Shown one piece after another: positions 11,454 to 12,554 of a stretch of DNA of 12,554 bases. Below the pieces are notes generated by a model. That model was not told the origin of the DNA. It did no database searches and saw nothing but the letters and a program-made list of their open reading frames with translations. The DNA is from Propionibacteriaceae bacterium. GTDB lineage: Bacteria; Actinomycetota; Actinomycetes; Propionibacteriales; Propionibacteriaceae. Location: the NCBI GenBank assembly GCA_020438595.1, contig JAGQUI010000035.1:1-12554 (forward strand), given 5' to 3'. Within the stretch, counting starts at the first letter, position 1; each line of letters starts with the position of its first letter. A program made the translations under genes and the position numbers.

Positions 11454-12554
11454 TCACTGGTTGTGCTCGCGTACTGACGGGAGCGCTGAGCCTTGAGAGC
11501 AGGCAGGGCACAGCATTGGCTTGCGCCCTCTCGTTCGCACTCTCTCGAATGACGATCCGCACCGTCCGCAAAGCAAGCTCTCCAGGGCTGCTGCCGTCGG
11601 CACCGACGCAACCCCTGCGACGGATCCTGTACTCCGCGCCACGTTGGCTCTACTACCACCTTGCTTGGACGTGCCTGCAGCTTCGGCCTGGCGGTCGAGC
11701 TGAGCGGTCAGGCGCTCAACTCTGTGCTGAAGGTCGTCGACCCACTCTTGACGTGCAGCCTCGGTTCCGTACATGGCTAAGCCTCGCTTCGCCCATTCCA
11801 AAGCGTTGCTGAGGTTCTTGGCCCGGGCCTGCCGGATGGACGCCTGTCGGTAAGTGTCGAGCTCAGGCAGCCTTCCGAACTTCGCTATCAGGTTGGCTCG
11901 GAGCCCTCGCCTGAGTTCGGCGTGGTGGAGTTCAGCGATCTCGTCGTACTGGGTGAGCGCACCGGCGATGTCATCGCGATGGCGGTAAAGGCGGTACTCC
12001 AACTCCATCATCATGAAGTGACGGCTGATCGGCGCGTGCTCAGCGGGAAGGAGGCCACGCAATTGGTTAACTCGCTTGATCGGATCTTGGTCGAGGGTAT
12101 CCCACCAGCTGAGGTCGTACGAGTCATCCTCGCGGTCCGTCGCAGTGGCTAATGAGAGACCGGTTCGCATCTGCGGGAGACCGGGGCGACGGTCCAGACC
12201 GAAATGCTCCGGGTTGTAGTTCAAGTGCACTCCAAGCATCCCAGTCCCGCCGTCGTGGCGAAGCGACATGCCCCTAATGAGCCCGTTTAGCGCAACTGCC
12301 CTTTTGGGGTGCGCGGCGATCAGGGCGGCCAGACCTGGATAGAGAGCGCGTGCGTCCTCGCGGCCGATGTAGCCCACTTGTAGGCCCTTGACCCAGACTC
12401 CGATCGCATTCGAATCGACCGGATTGTCTGGCTCGGGAATCAGGACTGCTTGAACCTGCTTCTGGGTCACACCGCGACGTGGACCACCCACGAGTTGAAG
12501 CAACGCTTCTTGGCGGAGGGATTCACCGACCACCTCGAGGTACTGATCTCCCTC
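11454..12554 (-). CDS. HIRAN-domain protein with helical middle and zinc-ribbon-like tail, 5' end cut by window
   Basis: The frame is open to the right edge (E-G-D-Q-Y-L-E-V ahead of the GTG at 12533), so the true start may lie outside. Numbering from 12533: residues 1-95 match a HIRAN domain, with V-G-E-S-L-R-Q-E-A-L, the L-I-P-E-P-D-N-P-V-D-S-N-A-I-G-V-W-V block (31-48) and V-G-Y-I-G-R-E-D-A (53-61). HIRAN domains, named from HIP116/HLTF and Rad5, bind 3'-ends of single-stranded or damaged DNA. Residues about 165-285 are helical and TPR-like (M-E-L-E-Y-R-L-Y-R-H-R-D-D; L-S-N-A-L-E-W-A-K-R-G-L). A Ser/Ala linker follows, then C-G-R-C (322-325) and C-P-A-C (342-345), a likely zinc knuckle. 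No helicase, nuclease or ATPase motif is present. This suggests a DNA-end sensor or adaptor; its role is unknown. Confidence 0.78.
   Translation of the reverse strand, partial: EGDQYLEVVGESLRQEALLQLVGGPRRGVTQKQVQAVLIPEPDNPVDSNAIGVWVKGLQVGYIGREDARALYPGLAALIAAHPKRAVALNGLIRGMSLRHDGGTGMLGVHLNYNPEHFGLDRRPGLPQMRTGLSLATATDREDDSYDLSWWDTLDQDPIKRVNQLRGLLPAEHAPISRHFMMMELEYRLYRHRDDIAGALTQYDEIAELHHAELRRGLRANLIAKFGRLPELDTYRQASIRQARAKNLSNALEWAKRGLAMYGTEAARQEWVDDLQHRVERLTAQLDRQAEAAGTSKQGGSRANVARSTGSVAGVASVPTAAALESLLCGRCGSSFERVRTRGRKPMLCPACSQGSALPSVREHNQ

Larger units (their letters stand above)
2323..12554. mobile_element. Integrated conjugative/mobilizable element, right end not in window
   Basis: Inferred element: the left boundary is the tRNA-Arg fragment at 2323-2367, and it carries a MobF relaxase-helicase, an excisionase-type HTH protein, a YefM-YoeB module and a series of unrecognised cargo genes. 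No integrase, FtsK/TraB translocase, type IV secretion gene or replication initiator is in the window, so whether it is self-transmissible cannot be judged. The right end is not seen; the far part (about 9.9 kb onward) could belong to this element or to another insertion or chromosomal segment. Confidence 0.55.

Overview
The window comes from a high-GC actinomycete. The left third in particular has G or C at almost every third codon position, GTG starts are common, and the relaxase, the tRNA fragment and the two chromosomal genes all resemble actinobacterial families. The exact genus cannot be told from the sequence.

Left flank (1-2322), probably chromosomal. A 4'-phosphopantetheinyl-transferase-like gene is cut by the window edge and lacks part of the catalytic W-x-x-K-E motif. 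It overlaps by one base a polytopic GT-C-type membrane glycosyltransferase gene.

Junction (2323-2367). The minus strand carries the last 45 nt of a tRNA-Arg(CCU) gene, from the anticodon loop to the encoded CCA, with no matching 5' half. This is the expected product of integration into a tRNA gene. The tRNA 3' end points left, so the sequence to the left should be the original chromosome. The sequence to the right should be an integrated element whose far end, with the intact tRNA-Arg, lies beyond the window.

Element core (2368-8213). Reading right to left, all on the minus strand: a 1294-residue MobF (TrwC/TraA-like) relaxase-helicase, a 71-residue excisionase-type HTH protein, and a YefM/Phd antitoxin with a YoeB/Txe toxin (GTGA overlap). 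A perfect 18-bp palindrome fills the spacer of a candidate promoter ahead of the antitoxin and is a likely autoregulatory operator. No integrase lies between the excisionase-like gene and the att site. Upstream of the relaxase is about 500 bp of noncoding DNA with four copies of a degenerate motif (CTWRGCC, then 10-11 nt, then CCGWWCSGGAC), an iteron-like array suited to an oriT, replication or control region. A small gene of unknown function diverges from it.

Probable cargo (8214-12554). This holds mostly unrecognised genes: a 106-residue conserved-looking protein, a ~365-residue protein, a ~164-residue protein, a small SHOCT-domain membrane protein, a ~127-residue protein, and at the right edge a HIRAN-domain protein with a helical middle and a C-terminal four-cysteine zinc-ribbon-like tail. 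Base composition from about 9.9 kb onward looks visibly less GC-rich than the left flank, which fits acquired cargo. No RNA gene other than the tRNA fragment, no CRISPR array and no insertion sequence was seen.
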